A stretch of 7,928 nucleotides of DNA from Thermococcus sp. (GCA_027001105.1 JALTMZ010000015.1:1-7928), one strand, 5' to 3'. Numbered from the stretch's first letter, positions 1 to 5,945 are shown. The notes: a model not told the origin generated them from the sequence alone. A program made the numbers and translations.

Positions 1-491
1 CCTGTGGTTGGTTCATCTAAGATTACGTATTTGGGTTTCATTGCAAGTATACACGCTATTGCCAGCCTCTGCTTTTCTCCGCCGCTAAGCGAATATGGGC
101 TTCTATCTTCGTATCCGCTTAGATTCACAATCCTGAGCGCCCATTTAACTCTCTTTTCGAGGGCATCTTCTTTCAATCCAAGATTTTTTGGTCCAAATGC
201 AACCTCTTTAAAGACGTTTTCTTCAAAAAACATGTTTTCTGGGTTCTGAAAAACGTATCCAACAATCCTTGAAAGCTCCGCTACACTGGCGTTTTTGGTG
301 TTGATGCCGTCAACGAAAACTTCTCCTTTTGTGGGCTTTAAAAGCCCATTGAAGTGTTTTGCTAAGGTGGTCTTTCCGGAGCCATTGGGGCCAACTAATG
401 CAATTATCTCGTTTCCAAAGCTCAGACTAACATTTTTCAGAGCAATTCTTTTTCCCTCATAGATGTGCCAGAGATTTTTGACTTCTATCAT
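1..491 (-). CDS. ECF/cobalt-type ABC transporter ATP-binding protein, 5' part (cut by left edge)
   Basis: ATPase subunit of an energy-coupling-factor (CbiO/EcfA/BioM-like) importer; it would hydrolyse ATP on the cytoplasmic face to drive vitamin or metal-ion uptake. The 163 complete codons visible from the ATG at 491-489 contain Walker A GPNGSGKTT (residues 34-42), a Q-loop FQNPENMFF (81-89) followed by EVAFGPKNLGL, the signature LSGGEKQR (135-142) and Walker B YVILDEP (155-161). The 'FQNP...VAFGP.NLGL' stretch is typical of the ECF ATPase branch. The D-loop, H-loop and C-terminus lie outside the window. No Shine-Dalgarno precedes the ATG, and a TATA-like box centred about 27 bp upstream suggests a leaderless mRNA. 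The substrate cannot be read from this gene. bioY lies 2.4 kb away, so a role in biotin uptake is possible, but a cobalt, nickel or shared ECF module is equally compatible. Confidence 0.93.
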   Translation of the reverse strand, partial: MIEVKNLWHIYEGKRIALKNVSLSFGNEIIALVGPNGSGKTTLAKHFNGLLKPTKGEVFVDGINTKNASVAELSRIVGYVFQNPENMFFEENVFKEVAFGPKNLGLKEDALEKRVKWALRIVNLSGYEDRSPYSLSGGEKQRLAIACILAMKPKYVILDEPTT

Positions 492-512
492 CGTATCTGC
501 GTTAAGAAAAAT

Positions 513-524
513 ACTTTAAAAATG
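513..524 (-). promoter_or_regulatory. TATA-like box for the ABC ATPase gene
   Basis: On the minus strand the run ATTTTTAAAG lies about 25-30 bp before the ATG at 491. At archaeal spacing, transcription would begin at or next to the start codon, which fits the lack of a ribosome binding site there. Inferred from position and base composition only. Confidence 0.45.
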
Positions 525-550
525 TGACCCGTTGCTTTCACAACTTTAGA

Positions 551-567
551 CAATAAAATAGAAAAGA
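551..567 (-). terminator. possible T-rich terminator of the secreted-protein gene
   Basis: Just after the stop at 580 the minus strand reads TCTTTTCTATTTTATTG. T-rich tracts without a hairpin end transcription in Thermococcales. The tract is interrupted by other bases, so the call is tentative. Confidence 0.3.
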
Positions 568-579
568 TGGGACGGTAAA

Positions 580-1953
580 TCAACCTTCTGCCATTTCAAG
601 GACTGAGGGATCAATGATCCACCACTCCTCAATTATGCTGTCATCTTTGAAGTAGATCTCATATCTCAGCGGAATCCTCTTGCCTTCCTTGGTTGATACT
701 ATCACAACGGCATGTATGCCTGTCATGCCCTCTTCACTTTTTGCAAGTGTTATGTTGTATACATCTACTTTAGTCACGTTATTGCCACCTAAGAATCTGC
801 TCCATGTCGCTTTTGCATTCTCTATCCCCTTATATGTGCCATTGAGTGGTCCTCCAACCCAGTAAAGCGTCGATTCATCATCGTTCTGCTGAATCAGTGC
901 AGTTAAGTTGTTGTTTTCAAGTGCTTGCCAATGTTTCAATCCCTTCAGAGAGTAGTCGAGCAGAACGTATGCCTTCTTTATGTTCATGTACGCCCTTCTC
1001 ATATGTGGCAACGCTTGTATGTGGCCCTTAATCGGATGTCCGTACTGCCAGCCCAGTTCATAGTGCTTTTCTGCAAGTGATTTATATTCCGCTACTTGGG
1101 GGATAGTTGAGTTTGTTATGTTGTACTGTTCAGTTTTCTTGTACATCTCATCAAATTTCTCAGTATACCTGTTGTAGAGCATGTACCATATGTAGTTCAT
1201 CATTGCGTAGTCAAAATATTCAACTTTTTTAGCTGGTTTAAACTCAAGATTGCCGAGAATTATCTCCTTGAGAAATTCCTTCCATTCTGATCCTCTATAC
1301 CTTGCGCTGTACTCTAAGGTGAGCCCCGTTGCAAACACAAGTCCCTTTCCGAATGTGTATGTAACTGCACTCGGTTTTGTGTAGTCTGGATTTCCCTGGG
1401 AGTAGCTTGTATCGGATTGCACGGTTATAATCTTGACGTCCGGCGGTAGGTTTGTGAGGTAACCATGACTGGCATATGTGCTGTAATACCACAAATCTTT
1501 TTCGACGTTGTAGTCATAGTTTGAGTATCTTCTCACTATCTCAACTCCTCCTGGTAGAGGAGTTTTCCACTCTCCACCATGCCATCCCCAGTTTGCAGCA
1601 TGTACCTGTAGGACTTTCCCTGCTTTGACAAACTCTTCAATGTCCCCCATTTCTGGGGCAAGTTCGTCATAGAAATTTTGGGGCTGATCGCTTTCTATGA
1701 TGATCACGTCGTACTTATTTATGAGATCTGAGGCAGTTAAAGGTGCAAACTGAGAAGATGAAAGGACGTCGTATGGAACACCGATTTCATCTAACATTTC
1801 TTCAACGGCATTTGAGTTCCAGGCGTCAACGTTCTTCAGCACCAAAACCCTCTGGTTGCTGTAGTTGCTCTGAGCAGATATCTCCGGAATTGTGATACCT
1901 AAGCCGCTGATAAGAAACAGAAGTACAACAGCTAAACTTACTATTTTTTTCAT
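580..1953 (-). CDS. secreted protein: glutamine-amidotransferase-like domain, helical middle, NTF2-like C-terminus
   Basis: A 457-residue protein with a clear signal peptide: MKK, a hydrophobic core at residues 4-22, and probable cleavage near SAQ-S (about 28-29). There is no lipobox cysteine, no cysteine at all, and no C-terminal membrane anchor, so it is probably released or held in the S-layer space. Residues about 35-235 look like a class-I glutamine-amidotransferase/ThuA-like alpha/beta domain (RVLVLKNVDAWN, then YDVIIIESDQP, GKVLQVHAANWGW and late GKGLVFATGLTLEYS) but lack a catalytic nucleophile elbow. Residues about 245-348 are helical and rich in Tyr and Lys. Residues about 358-450 (LYWVGGPLNGTYKGIENAKA and following strands, ending IIEEWWIIDP) resemble an NTF2-like fold. 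Seven N-X-S/T sequons (N30, 278, 281, 349, 371, 392, 400) fit a glycosylated surface protein. A GGAGGG ribosome binding site lies 9 bases before the ATG. Domain calls are by eye; the biological role is unknown. Confidence 0.85.
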   Translation of the reverse strand: MKKIVSLAVVLLFLISGLGITIPEISAQSNYSNQRVLVLKNVDAWNSNAVEEMLDEIGVPYDVLSSSQFAPLTASDLINKYDVIIIESDQPQNFYDELAPEMGDIEEFVKAGKVLQVHAANWGWHGGEWKTPLPGGVEIVRRYSNYDYNVEKDLWYYSTYASHGYLTNLPPDVKIITVQSDTSYSQGNPDYTKPSAVTYTFGKGLVFATGLTLEYSARYRGSEWKEFLKEIILGNLEFKPAKKVEYFDYAMMNYIWYMLYNRYTEKFDEMYKKTEQYNITNSTIPQVAEYKSLAEKHYELGWQYGHPIKGHIQALPHMRRAYMNIKKAYVLLDYSLKGLKHWQALENNNLTALIQQNDDESTLYWVGGPLNGTYKGIENAKATWSRFLGGNNVTKVDVYNITLAKSEEGMTGIHAVVIVSTKEGKRIPLRYEIYFKDDSIIEEWWIIDPSVLEMAEG

Positions 1954-1961
1954 AACAGTTT

Positions 1962-1967
1962 CCCTCC
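1962..1967 (-). promoter_or_regulatory. ribosome binding site of the secreted-protein gene
   Basis: Minus strand GGAGGG ends 8-9 bases before the ATG at 1953-1951, which supports that start and the full signal peptide. A possible TATA-like run, ACTAAAATAGG near 1998-2010, would place the transcript start just upstream of this site; that part is weak. Confidence 0.6.
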
Positions 1968-2051
1968 GAGTTGTATGGTATACTTTATGTTCTCGACCTA
2001 TTTTAGTAATGTCAGATTACCTTGTTTGGTCACTGTTCAGCAATAATAACC

Positions 2052-2804
2052 TCAGAATCTCTGTTCTCTCATTCCTTTCATTAGATTGGTAAACAGTTTC
2101 TTTGAGAATTCGAGAAGATTGACCTCTTTTCCAAGCTCCTTCCTTAAAGAAGTTGCATTGAGGTCTTCTGGAATTTTGTTGTTGACGTTTACCCCTATTC
2201 CAAGTATGAGAAAATCGACCATATCGAGCTCTCCCTCAGCTTCAACCAATATCCCAGAAACTTTTTTTCCATTGATAAAAACATCTCCAGCTTGGCTAAC
2301 TTGAGGACTTAGATTGTATTCTTGGATAGTTTTGGCAACTGCACGGGATGAGGGAATTAAAACTTTTTCAATCTCCGTGAGCTTAATCCTTGGTCTTAAA
2401 ATTACTGAGAAATACAAGCCGCCTTTTTGAGAAATCCATGACCTTTTTAGTCTTCCTCTTCCAGCAGTTTGCTCTTCTGCAATTATAAAAGTCCACTCTT
2501 CTTCTCCTTTTTCAGTGAGCTCTTTGGCAACGTTCATGGTTGAATCAACGCTTAGGTAATAGTAGGCTTTGACATCAAGCTCCCAAGGATAGGGCTTGCT
2601 GGGCTCTTTCACAAGTTTATAGCCCTTTGGTGTTGATTGTATTTTGTAGCCAAGCTCAATAAGTTCCTTTACATGCTTCCACACAGCAACTCTTGAAATA
2701 CCCAGCTTTGTCCCTATTTCATCACCCGAGACAATGTCATTCTCGCGAAGGATCTTTAAGAGCTCTCTTTTTATCCTGCTATCCTTAAGCACTTTTCTCG
2801 TCAT
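2052..2804 (-). CDS. birA: BirA-like protein: winged-helix biotin repressor with a degenerate, C-terminally shortened ligase domain
   Basis: Residues are numbered from an alternative GTG start at 2813, three codons before the chosen ATG. Residues about 12-68 form a winged helix (GDEIGTKLGISRVAVWKHVKEL, wing STPKGYKLV) and residues about 82-253 a biotin protein ligase catalytic domain. Retained ligase features are DSTMNVAKE, the biotinyl-AMP loop TAGRGRLKRSW (GRGR 118-121), the GGLYFSVILRP strand, GKKVSGILVE (K184, equivalent to the catalytic lysine) and GIGVNVNNK. The usual KWPND motif is replaced by SQAGD (173-177). The protein ends at FTNLMKGMREQRF, about where the C-terminal SH3-like domain normally begins. 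Family members without a winged helix run to about 235 residues, so roughly 60 residues are absent. The winged helix and the operator upstream of divergent bioY indicate a biotin-dependent repressor. Ligase activity is doubtful. The ATG at 2804 follows GTGAG at good spacing. Confidence 0.88.
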   Translation of the reverse strand: MTRKVLKDSRIKRELLKILRENDIVSGDEIGTKLGISRVAVWKHVKELIELGYKIQSTPKGYKLVKEPSKPYPWELDVKAYYYLSVDSTMNVAKELTEKGEEEWTFIIAEEQTAGRGRLKRSWISQKGGLYFSVILRPRIKLTEIEKVLIPSSRAVAKTIQEYNLSPQVSQAGDVFINGKKVSGILVEAEGELDMVDFLILGIGVNVNNKIPEDLNATSLRKELGKEVNLLEFSKKLFTNLMKGMREQRF

Positions 2805-2834
2805 ATCTCTCACTTGATTTTACCTATGCTTTGA

Positions 2835-2846
2835 GTGTTAAAAAGC
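2835..2846 (-). promoter_or_regulatory. candidate TATA box of birA
   Basis: Minus strand GCTTTTTAACAC is centred about 28 bp before the GTG at 2813 and about 37 bp before the ATG at 2804. That predicts a leaderless or nearly leaderless birA mRNA. The left arm of the biotin operator (2849-2859) adjoins it where the BRE would lie, so birA may repress itself. Inferred from spacing. Confidence 0.4.
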
Positions 2847-2848
2847 AT

Positions 2849-2884
2849 TTTCGTTAACCATAAGAATTTTAAAGGTTAACCAAA
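2849..2884. promoter_or_regulatory. probable BirA (biotin) operator, inverted repeat with 14-bp spacer
   Basis: TTTCGTTAACC (2849-2859) and GGTTAACCAAA (2874-2884) are inverted copies that match at 10 of 11 positions; the only mismatch is position 2852 against 2881. The spacer is exactly 14 bp (2860-2873). Known BirA operators in bacteria have the form TTGTAAACC-N14/15-GGTTTACAA, and BirA sites have been proposed in archaea too, so both arm sequence and spacing agree. The site lies between birA (minus) and bioY (plus), spans the bioY TATA-like run ATTTTAAA (2866-2873), and ends about 10 bp before the expected bioY transcript start. A bound dimer would block TBP/TFB. Confidence 0.8.
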
Positions 2885-2910
2885 TAAACTGGGCTACAAA
2901 ACACTGGAGG
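2864..2910 (+). promoter_or_regulatory. bioY core promoter and ribosome binding site
   Basis: The TATA-like run ATTTTAAA (2866-2873) predicts a transcript start near 2895. The ribosome binding site GGAGG (2906-2910) lies 8 bases before the ATG at 2919, giving a leader of about 24 nt. The TATA run sits inside the operator spacer, so repression by occlusion is the simplest model. Confidence 0.55.
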
Positions 2911-2918
2911 ATACTAAA

Positions 2919-3434
2919 ATGAAGGCAAAGGAGATTGCGTACTCAGCCTTATTTGCCGCATTAACTGCAGTTGGAGCCCAAATAAGCATTCCAATTGGGG
3001 AGGTACCGGTAACTTTGCAGGTTCTTTTCGTCCTGCTCAGCGGATTGATTTTGGGAGCACGTTTAGGTTTCCTAAGTCAGATGATATATCTTCTAATGGG
3101 TTCTATAGGACTCCCTGTTTTTGCGGGATTTAAAGGGGGATTTGTTTACCTCTATGGTCCGACGGGAGGATATCTAATAGCTTTCCCAATAGCTGCATTT
3201 TTGGTTGGTTTGATAGGTGAGAGATATGAGACTCTAAAAGGTTATATCCTGGGTTCTTTAACTGGCATTGGTGTTATCTATCTCTTAGGCTGGCTTAGAC
3301 TGGGTTTCTACTTCGGAGGAAACTTTGGAAAAGCCTTTGCAGTGGGTGTTGCACCATTTGTGGTTATTGATCTGATAAAAGCTGGAATTGCCGTGGTGGT
3401 TGCGGATAGGGTGAAAAAATCTGGAGTTATTTAA
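2919..3434 (+). CDS. bioY: BioY biotin transporter, substrate-binding membrane component
   Basis: A 171-residue integral membrane protein, the usual BioY length, with about six hydrophobic segments. Family marks are the N-terminal AALTAVGAQISIPIGEVPVTLQVLFVLL, the long GLILGARLG segment, GLPVFAGFKGG, and the GPTGGYLIAFPIAAFLVG block that contributes to the biotin pocket. BioY is the S-component of ECF biotin importers; it works with an ATPase (BioM/EcfA) and a transmembrane coupling protein (BioN/EcfT). No coupling protein is in the window, and the only ATPase visible is the partial gene at the left edge. A strong ribosome binding site and an overlapping BirA-type operator show regulation by biotin supply. 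The stop codon shares TTAA (3431-3434) with the stop of the convergent gene. Confidence 0.95.
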   Translation: MKAKEIAYSALFAALTAVGAQISIPIGEVPVTLQVLFVLLSGLILGARLGFLSQMIYLLMGSIGLPVFAGFKGGFVYLYGPTGGYLIAFPIAAFLVGLIGERYETLKGYILGSLTGIGVIYLLGWLRLGFYFGGNFGKAFAVGVAPFVVIDLIKAGIAVVVADRVKKSGVI

Positions 3435-4036
3435 ATCTCCCCTTTCTCAACTTTTTTGAGTGTTTCTTCAGCGAATCTCAGATCAAAGCTGCTCTTAACT
3501 TTAAAGAAGCTCAGCGTTACTTTAGGGTTCCTCTTAGCAAGCTCTTCAATGCTCACTGTTTCATAATCCAAGTATTCTTTAATGCAGCCCAGTTTTTTCT
3601 CGTTTTCTGCCAGACAAGCCTCTAAGGCACTCTTTAATGCTTTTGCATCATAAAACGCATGTGTAACCTCCAACGTCCCATTGCTCCATGATGGAATTAA
3701 TGCTTCGCTGTCTGAATCTAAAAACAGCGTTGAGAGATAATTTACCAAGAAGGGCATTATCAGCGGCATATTCCCTTCAACAAGGAAGAGCTCTCCAGAA
3801 GCTGGTAAAGCTTTGTAAAGCGCTTCAATTTTGTTTTTGGCTTTAACTTCAACAGGATTTGAGACGTGAAGAGAAAAGCGCTTTAACTGTCCATTTCTTA
3901 TGATTGTATAGACTTCATCAATCCTCTTTGCCATTCTGAGCCTTTGTTCAACTATCTTAACGAGAGGCTCTTCATTCAAAGGTGTGAGATAGTTCTCCCA
4001 TCTTTTTTCTGGGAATACCAAAATATAAGCGCGCAT
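3431..4036 (-). CDS. degenerate MobA-like nucleotidyltransferase-fold protein
   Basis: A 201-residue cytoplasmic protein whose layout recalls archaeal MobA-like/GT-A nucleotidyltransferases: an N-terminal strand (RAYILVFP), PLVKIVEQRLRMAKRIDEVYTII (24-46), the segment ALPASGELFLVEGNMPLI (76-93) that mirrors the 'GDMPLI' metal-binding strand, and a C-terminal FFKVKSSFDLRFAEETLKK like the family's 'iNTPEDL..AE' end. The nucleotide-binding GGxSxRMGxxK loop is missing from the N-terminus, and the metal-binding aspartate is Asn89. It may therefore bind no NTP, or have a different role. A real molybdenum-cofactor guanylyltransferase function should not be assumed. It is divergent from ppcA and convergent with bioY. 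No ribosome binding site is seen; a TATA box 25 bp upstream points to a leaderless transcript. Confidence 0.75.
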   Translation of the reverse strand: MRAYILVFPEKRWENYLTPLNEEPLVKIVEQRLRMAKRIDEVYTIIRNGQLKRFSLHVSNPVEVKAKNKIEALYKALPASGELFLVEGNMPLIMPFLVNYLSTLFLDSDSEALIPSWSNGTLEVTHAFYDAKALKSALEACLAENEKKLGCIKEYLDYETVSIEELAKRNPKVTLSFFKVKSSFDLRFAEETLKKVEKGEI

Positions 4037-4055
4037 GGAATATGGGGGTAATTGA

Positions 4056-4066
4056 GATTTAAAAGA
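4056..4066 (-). promoter_or_regulatory. TATA box of the MobA-like gene
   Basis: Minus strand TCTTTTAAATC is centred about 25 bp before the ATG at 4036-4034, so transcription should begin at about the start codon. The interval before the ATG (ACCCCCATATTCC) has no ribosome binding site, which agrees with a leaderless mRNA. Confidence 0.5.
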
Positions 4067-4104
4067 TTTTTGTTAATTTTTGTCATTTAATCAAAGATTT
4101 TTGC

Positions 4105-4142
4105 AAAAAATTTAAATTGTTCATATTTATGCATTCTTGGTG
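4105..4142 (+). promoter_or_regulatory. ppcA promoter and ribosome binding site
   Basis: AAAAAATTTAAATTG (4105-4119) is an A/T-rich TATA element. A transcript start near 4138 would follow, with the weak ribosome binding element GGTG (4139-4142) 6 bases before the ATG at 4149. The leader is very short. Confidence 0.45.
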
Positions 4143-4148
4143 GGCAAA

Positions 4149-5577
4149 ATGATACCAAAAACTATGAGCACTCAGCATCCTGACAATGTGTATATACCTT
4201 TCTTTGCTCGGGAACCTCAGCTGAGTGGTGAGGATGAAATAATTGAAGCGTTTTATGCCTTCAGCGTTCTCGGCATAGAAGAGCAGATGTGGGATTTCGA
4301 AGGAAAAGAGGTTGATGAGTTTGTTGTTAAAAAACTTCTGGAGAGGTATACTCACTTCTTTCGAAAGCATAAGCTTGGAGAAGATTTTAGGTTGACCCCA
4401 AGAGTGCCAAATCCAAGTGTCGAGAAAGCTGAAGCAAAGCTTTTAATTGAAACGCTCGAGAGCATTTCCCGTTCGGCTGATTATTCAAAGATATTCTATG
4501 AGGAAGAAATTGCCCCAATATTTGAAGTTATTCTTCCGATGACAACTTCAGCAAACGAAATTAACAGGGTCTATGAGCTGTACAAACGTTACATCGTTGG
4601 AAAGCAGTACAAGAGGGTCTATGATATAAAGCTCTACGAGTGGATTGGGGAGTTCTTTCCTGAAGAAATTAACGTAATACCTCTCTTTGAGACAAAAGAA
4701 GCTATATTAAACTCGGCTGAACTACTGAGAGAATATTTACAAGGAAAGGACTTTGAATATCAGCGTGTTTTTCTGGCAAGGAGCGACCCTGCCATGAACT
4801 ATGGATTACTAAGCGCTGTCATCTATGATAAATATGCTCTCTTTAAGCTTCAGGAGCTTGAAGAGGAGGAGAACGTTAGTATTTATCCAATTATCGGTGT
4901 AGGCAGTGCGCCATTTAGAGGTCACCTTGTCCCCGAAAATGTTGAAAATGTCTTGGAAGTATAGAGGAGCTCAGACATTTACAATTCAAAGCTCATTTAA
5001 ATACGACAATCCACCAAGGGAAGTTATAAAAGCTGTTGAGAAAATTAGAAACTCAAAGAGAAAGGAAGCTGAGCCAATTGATGAGCAACTTCTTTCACTT
5101 CTCAGAAAATATGAAATTGAATACTCCAAGCAAATTAAAGCTTTGGCAAGCTTAATAAGAGATGTCGCAAAGTTTGTTCCCTCCAGAAGAAAGAGAAAGC
5201 TCCACATTGGGCTGTTCGGTTATGCCAGGGATGTCAATGGTTTTGCACTTCCAAGGGCAATAAAGTTCACTGCATCTCTTTATTCTCTTGGCATACCCCC
5301 AGAGGTTCTGGGACTGAATGCCCTTAGCGAAAAGGACATTGAATTTATAAGTGATGTTTACAAGGGCATTTACAGAGATTTGGGCTTTGCATTCAGTTAT
5401 TTCAACCCCAAATCAGCTGAGAAATTTAAATTTTTAGGGGACATTCTGAAAATGAGTCAGTTGTTCGAATTTGAAAGAAATGAGGAGCACTGTGAAATTA
5501 CAAGCAAAATACTGGATGGCGAGATTAATGAGGAGCTAATAATCAAAGCAGCGAGCATTAGGGGATTCTTGGGGTGA
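4149..5577 (+). pseudogene. ppcA: archaeal-type phosphoenolpyruvate carboxylase, interrupted by one frameshift
   Basis: PpcA converts PEP and bicarbonate to oxaloacetate, an anaplerotic step; it is the short archaeal type (about 470-480 residues), unrelated in length to the bacterial 900-residue enzyme. The N-terminal part (4149-4961, 271 codons) has MIPKTMSTQHPDN, QMWDFEGKEVDEFVVKKLL, LTPRVPNPSVEKAEAKLL, PIFEVILPMTTSANEINRVYELY, INVIPLFETKEA, ARSDPAMNYGLLSA and GVGSAPFRG. It runs into TAG at 4962-4964. The next base of the family sequence, YRGAQTFTIQSSFKYD, resumes in the +1 frame at 4960 and continues with KRKLHIGLFGYARDV and LPRAIKFTASLYSLGIPPEVLGLNALSEKD to a normal end (RGFLG, TGA 5575-5577). 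All motifs on both sides are intact, so the break is recent or is a sequencing error. Loss of two bases (GAAGAGTAT to GAAGTAT) restores the best fit, at about 476 residues. The start follows the family's first residues. Confidence 0.9.
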
Positions 5578-5581
5578 CTAC

Positions 5582-5620
5582 AAGCTTTTATACTTCTCAT
5601 CATAATTAGGTTGGGTGGTG
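5582..5620 (+). promoter_or_regulatory. promoter and ribosome binding site of the small membrane protein gene
   Basis: AAGCTTTTATAC (5582-5593) is a TATA-like element directly after ppcA, predicting a start near 5612. GGGTGGTG (5613-5620) lies 2 bases before the ATG at 5623 and serves as a close ribosome binding site. It supports a start at 5623 rather than further downstream. Confidence 0.45.
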
Positions 5621-5622
5621 TC

Positions 5623-5945
5623 ATGCTGGCGGAGTTTGCAGTGAGCTTCCTTTTCACCATGACATGGGCGGGCTTTTTTGTGGTCGTGGGGAAGCAGAAG
5701 AACATCTGGAAGGCTACTTTGGGGTGATCATACTGTTCTTGGTTATGATAATCTTGAACTACGCGAGGTACCGCCTTGGTGAGTCCCTTGGTTGGTTCCT
5801 CGGCTTTTTCGTCGGCTTCCCGTTCAGCCTCTGGTTTGTTCAGAAAGTTGGACCAGAAAAGCCCACCAAAGAAAGCACCATTGCGATGTTCCTTTTTGGT
5901 CCACTCATCTTTGCGGCGTTGTTGATTGTTGTCCTCTTTCTTTGA
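5623..5945 (+). pseudogene. small four-helix membrane protein, reading frame interrupted at a TTTGGGG heptamer
   Basis: From the ATG at 5623 the first frame encodes 34 residues (MLAEFAVSFLFTMTWAGFFV..., ending KATLG) and stops at TGA 5725-5727. The -1 frame continues without a break from GTG at 5724: VIILFLVMIILNYARYRLGE, GWFLGFFVGFPFSLWFVQKV, then FLFGPLIFAALLIVVLFL to TGA 5943-5945. Joined, this is a 107-residue protein with four membrane helices (about 5-23, 35-47, 56-73, 88-107) and a basic loop between helices 1 and 2. The join falls on ACT TTG GGG TGA. Either one G has been lost from a run of five, or the heptamer T-TTG-GGG allows a -1 slip. An ATG at 5664 in the second frame would remove helix 1 and add a polar, unlike-membrane start, so it is not favoured. 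The family is not recognised; I infer a Thermococcales-specific membrane protein. Confidence 0.65.

Noticed and set aside
4..249. Plus-strand open frame over the left edge
   Set aside because: It is the antisense reading of the ABC ATPase, whose Walker and signature motifs fix the coding strand.
2814..2918. Riboswitch in the birA/bioY gap
   Set aside because: The bioY leader after the TATA box is only about 24 nt, too short for an aptamer; the symmetric repeat is better read as a DNA operator.
4137..4148. TTG start four codons upstream of ppcA
   Set aside because: The family begins at MIPKTMSTQHPDN, and the upstream codons overlap the ribosome binding element and the expected transcript start.
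4953..4966. Programmed +1 or -2 frameshifting in ppcA
   Set aside because: TTG GAA GTA TAG has no slippery run, and the tRNA reading GTA cannot re-pair on TAT. A small deletion or sequence error explains it better.
4906..5577. Second half of PEP carboxylase as a separate gene starting at an ATG at 4906
   Set aside because: Its first 18 codons are an out-of-frame reading of the 3' end of the first half and match nothing in the family; homology begins only at YRGAQTF (4960).
4149..5577. Functional link between biotin genes and PEP carboxylase through biotinylation
   Set aside because: PEP carboxylase is not a biotin enzyme, so the proximity carries no such meaning.
5664..5945. Independent membrane protein starting at the ATG at 5664
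   Set aside because: Its first 18 residues (MGGLFCGRGEAEEHLEGY) are an off-frame reading of helix 1 of the gene starting at 5623, which has the ribosome binding site.
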